Below, piece by piece: positions 61,806 through 64,000 of a DNA stretch of 64,000 nt. Below the pieces are notes generated by a model. It saw only the letters and a program-made list of their open reading frames with translations. It was not told the origin of the DNA and made no database searches. Position numbers and translations under genes: made by a program. The stretch is from Blastomonas aquatica. GTDB lineage: Bacteria; Pseudomonadota; Alphaproteobacteria; Sphingomonadales; Sphingomonadaceae. The stretch covers positions 434,001 to 498,000 of the forward strand of contig NZ_BMGD01000001.1 in NCBI RefSeq assembly GCF_014639875.1, written 5' to 3'. The stretch's first letter is position 1. Every line of letters begins with the position of its first letter.

Positions 61806-62471
61806 TCAGTCCGCCAAGGCACTAGCACGTTTCCGCCAGTCGGCTGCAAGTTGCGGCAGGTCGGCCAGCGCGCGAACCGCTTCGGGCTCGGCCCGGTGCT
61901 GCCCGCCGATCAACAACCGGAAAACGCGATCCACTGTCCAGGCCGCAGGTCCCGGATCGACCAGCCGCAGCACATCGCCGGTCTGCACCCGACCTGGCTC
62001 GAGCACCCGGTAGTAAAAGCCGCAGCGCGCGGTGCGAACGATGTCGGCCATCACCGATTGCTTGCCCGACACCCCGAAACGATGATCGACCTTCCAGCAC
62101 GGCTGCCGGCCCTTGCTCAACTGGACAAGCGCCTCACCCATGCGAAACGTGTCGCCGATGCGGACATCGCTTTCGACCAGCCCGCGCGCCGAGATGTTCT
62201 CGCCGAACGCGCCGGGCTTCTGCAGCAGCTTGTGCCCATTCAGCCGCTGTTGCCAGTATGGATAATGATCGAACGGGTAATGGTGCACCGCCATATCAGG
62301 CCCGCCATGGTGGATCGTGTCGGCCACCGCATCGCCCTCGAACCCCAGCTCCCCCAGCATCACGGGCCCGGCGACAGGGTGACGCGCGATTGCGCTCATC
62401 GTGCCGTCTTCACGAAAAGGGCGGGGCCTGCCGGTGAGCAGCGCCAGTATACGGACCGTGTGCGAACCCAT
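61806..62471 (-). CDS. MOSC-domain protein, YiiM-like
   Basis: A 221-residue MOSC protein. FGENISARGLVESDVRIGDTFRMG is the MOSC core and LSKGRQPCWKVDHRFG holds the conserved cysteine that would bind a molybdenum cofactor. The TIHHGGPDMAVHHYPFDHYPYW block matches the YiiM subgroup, which reduces N-hydroxylated compounds. The start at 62471 is preferred to 62504. It lies upstream of the dipeptidase on the same strand. Confidence 0.86.
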   Translation of the reverse strand: MGSHTVRILALLTGRPRPFREDGTMSAIARHPVAGPVMLGELGFEGDAVADTIHHGGPDMAVHHYPFDHYPYWQQRLNGHKLLQKPGAFGENISARGLVESDVRIGDTFRMGEALVQLSKGRQPCWKVDHRFGVSGKQSVMADIVRTARCGFYYRVLEPGRVQTGDVLRLVDPGPAAWTVDRVFRLLIGGQHRAEPEAVRALADLPQLAADWRKRASALAD

Positions 62472-62676
62472 GCCGAAGCAAGCTAACCCGCGTGCCTGCT
62501 GCACGCAACGGGTTTCCGCGTACCGGCTGCGCAGGGGCTTAGGCGCTTAGGGGCCGATTTCAGCGCCCGGTTAAGGTGAGGGTCAGCCTTTTCCTGATAC
62601 AACACATCATCACAACCGTCCTGTGCCGCGTGGTTGCCGACACGATTGCTCAGGCCATTTTCGAAAAAGGTCGACT

Positions 62677-63651
62677 ATGGTCATGTCAATATTTGCAACT
62701 ACTTCACCGCCTGCCCTGATGGCAGGCAGGTTCCAACGCTTGCCGTTGCTGCTTGCCGGTATAGCCATTGTCAGCCTGTTGCTGCCCATGGCGCAGGCCG
62801 AAGCCGCCGTTGTCGAACCCGTCCCGCAAACCCAAAGCATCGCCGTGCAAACCGGGCTCGAGCCCGCTGCGCAGCAACGCGACGGGCGCCGCGGTGGCGG
62901 TCAGTTCCGCGGCAATCGTGGCGGTGGCGGCCGCGAGTTTCGCGGACAGAACCGCAGCAATATCGGCAGCGCCCGGATTCAGAACCGCCAGCAGTTTCGC
63001 CAGGAGCGGCGCGGCGATCGCCAGCAGTTCCGCCAGGAACGCCGCGCGGACACCCGCGACTTCCGGCAGGAGCGCCGGGGCGATCGCCGGGATTTGCGCC
63101 AGGGCAATGTGACCCGGTCCGAATTTCGTGCCGACCGCAGGAACGACCGGCGCGACTTCCGCCAGGACCGGCGCGGGGACGTCCGTGATTTTCGTGCCGA
63201 TCGTCGCAATGATCGCAGGGATTTCCGACAGGACCGGCGGTTCGACAACCGTGATTTCCGCAACGATCGACGTGGCTTTGCCAATCGCGGCTTTGATAAC
63301 CGCAATTTTAACGGGCGCGGCTTCGACAACCGTCGCGGCGGCAACTGGAACCGTAACTGGCGCAACGACAGGCGCTACGATTGGTACGGCTATCGCAACC
63401 AGAACCGCAATTTCTATCGTGGAGGTCGCTATTTTGCACCGGTGCGCGGCTGGAACTATCGCCGACTGGGCATAGGCTTCACGCTGGGCGCGCCGTTCTT
63501 TGCCAGCAACTTCTGGATCAACGATCCCTGGGCCTATCGCCTGCCGCCCGCTTATGGCCAGTTCCGCTGGGTGCGCTATTATGGCGATGTGCTGCTGGTC
63601 GATATCTACACCGGCCGTGTCGTCGATGTGGTCAACGATTTCTTCTGGTGA
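62677..63651 (+). CDS. RcnB-like exported protein with Arg-rich repeats
   Basis: A 324-residue protein. An N-terminal signal-like segment (LPLLLAGIAIVSLLLPMAQAEA) is followed by a Gly/Arg region and then, at about 62989-63350, about nine units of an 11-residue repeat of type RDFRQERRGDR. The C-terminus (GYRNQNRNFYRGGRYFAPVRGWNYRRLGIGFTLG...YWVRYYGDVLLVDIYTGRVVDVV) resembles the RcnB domain of periplasmic nickel/cobalt homeostasis proteins. AAAAAGG before ATG 62677 supports this start. The repeat part is very basic and probably disordered. Confidence 0.78.
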   Translation: MVMSIFATTSPPALMAGRFQRLPLLLAGIAIVSLLLPMAQAEAAVVEPVPQTQSIAVQTGLEPAAQQRDGRRGGGQFRGNRGGGGREFRGQNRSNIGSARIQNRQQFRQERRGDRQQFRQERRADTRDFRQERRGDRRDLRQGNVTRSEFRADRRNDRRDFRQDRRGDVRDFRADRRNDRRDFRQDRRFDNRDFRNDRRGFANRGFDNRNFNGRGFDNRRGGNWNRNWRNDRRYDWYGYRNQNRNFYRGGRYFAPVRGWNYRRLGIGFTLGAPFFASNFWINDPWAYRLPPAYGQFRWVRYYGDVLLVDIYTGRVVDVVNDFFW

Positions 63652-63695
63652 TGCCCCTGGCCTGAAGGCCCGGAATCCAAAAGATCCTGCATTCT

Positions 63696-63725
63696 GGCCC
63701 GTCGGAACGATCCGGCGGGCCTTTT
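63696..63725 (+). terminator. Rho-independent terminator after the RcnB-like gene
   Basis: The arms GGCCCGTCGGA (63696-63706) and TCCGGCGGGCC (63711-63721) form an 11-bp stem with one G-T pair and a 4-base loop (ACGA). A TTTT run follows. It is 45 bp after the stop of the RcnB-like gene on the same strand. Confidence 0.85.
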
Positions 63726-63836
63726 GCTGATGGCAGGTCGGCCATCTGACCTTTGAACAACGCTATAAAGAGACGCGCCTGATACGAGTGCTTAACCGTC
63801 TGCCGATATCCCGAAACGATCATCAGGAGTTCGGCG

Positions 63837-64000
63837 ATGAACAGTAGGTTCTCGGAATATCTGGCCAGATCGGGCTTTGCGCACCGGGCAAGCACAAAAG
63901 CCGATGGATCGGTTGTCTATCGACTTGCCGGCAAATCGAGGTCGGTCCTGCTCCCCGCCCGGGTCTGGCAGCAGATGGGTGAGGAATTCGCCGCAGCCCT
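63837..64000 (+). CDS. Start of an uncharacterised gene cut by the window end
   Basis: The first 54 codons of an open frame that runs off the window. It starts MNSRFSEYLARSGFAHRAST and continues with a short hydrophilic region. CAGGAG at 8-base spacing before the ATG is a good ribosome site. The strand and codon use suggest a real gene, but the fragment is too short to name. Confidence 0.5.
   Translation, partial: MNSRFSEYLARSGFAHRASTKADGSVVYRLAGKSRSVLLPARVWQQMGEEFAAA

Noticed and set aside
62989-63350. A CRISPR array, because of the regular 33-bp DNA period
   Set aside because: The repeats lie in one open reading frame and encode an 11-residue motif; there are no unique spacers of constant length.
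63632-63895. A minus-strand 87-codon open frame at the window end
   Set aside because: It overlaps the terminator of the RcnB-like gene and the start of the last gene, and has no ribosome site or family.

Overview
The window is about 64 kb of GC-rich chromosome from an alphaproteobacterium, most likely Sphingomonadales (sphingomonad/erythrobacter group). That placement is an inference. It rests on the FlgJ that has only the rod-binding domain, a CarD/CdnL regulator, a 7Fe ferredoxin, a SUV3-like helicase followed by an S4-domain gene, and families of short palindromic repeats between genes. No transposase, integrase, phage gene or CRISPR array is visible.

Layout. Positions 1-8665 hold a flagellar block on the plus strand: the end of flgE, then flgFGHIJKL and motAB. 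From 8.7 to 28.6 kb there is mixed housekeeping and metabolism: a DUF815 ATPase, a DmdC-type acyl-CoA dehydrogenase, a Sua5-type t6A enzyme, a MidA-like methyltransferase, lgt, an acyl-CoA synthetase, glnD, a membrane class III cyclase, a second acyl-CoA dehydrogenase, two uncharacterised envelope proteins, a GST, a GFA-family protein, an ankyrin protein, Sco1, a YcgN-type protein and a DUF45 metallopeptidase. From 28.7 to 39.9 kb the minus strand reads beta-lactamase-like lipoprotein, propionyl-CoA synthase, malonyl-CoA reductase, ParD/ParE toxin-antitoxin. From 40.3 to 50.7 kb lie nadB, a lipoprotein, an ABC ATPase, carD, fdxA, the S4 protein, the helicase, an M23 peptidase and xthA. From 50.8 to 64 kb lie two tandem DUF4139 proteins, infC, a GNAT protein, tRNA-Thr, a DUF6445 protein, an FAD monooxygenase, aroQ-accB-accC, a dipeptidase, a MOSC protein, an RcnB-like protein and a gene cut by the window end.

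The most notable system is the pair of giant multidomain genes at 29344-38727. By length, domain order and many diagnostic sequence blocks they match malonyl-CoA reductase (MCR) and propionyl-CoA synthase (PCS) of the 3-hydroxypropionate route. Together they would take malonyl-CoA through malonate semialdehyde, 3-hydroxypropionate, 3-hydroxypropionyl-CoA and acryloyl-CoA to propionyl-CoA, using NADPH and ATP. AccB and AccC, encoded 20 kb away next to aroQ, are part of the general acetyl-CoA carboxylase that would supply malonyl-CoA. Enzymes for carboxylating and rearranging propionyl-CoA to succinyl-CoA are not in the window, so a full autotrophic cycle cannot be claimed.

Other points deserve a second look. 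A 137-bp palindromic element is carried in frame inside the flgH signal-peptide region. infC has a probable AUA start codon. The acceptor stem of tRNA-Thr can be extended by a perfect inverted repeat that includes the CCA end. Several palindromic repeats lie next to or inside gene ends. Start sites were moved from the longest open frame wherever a Shine-Dalgarno match, stop/start overlap or signal peptide argued for it.
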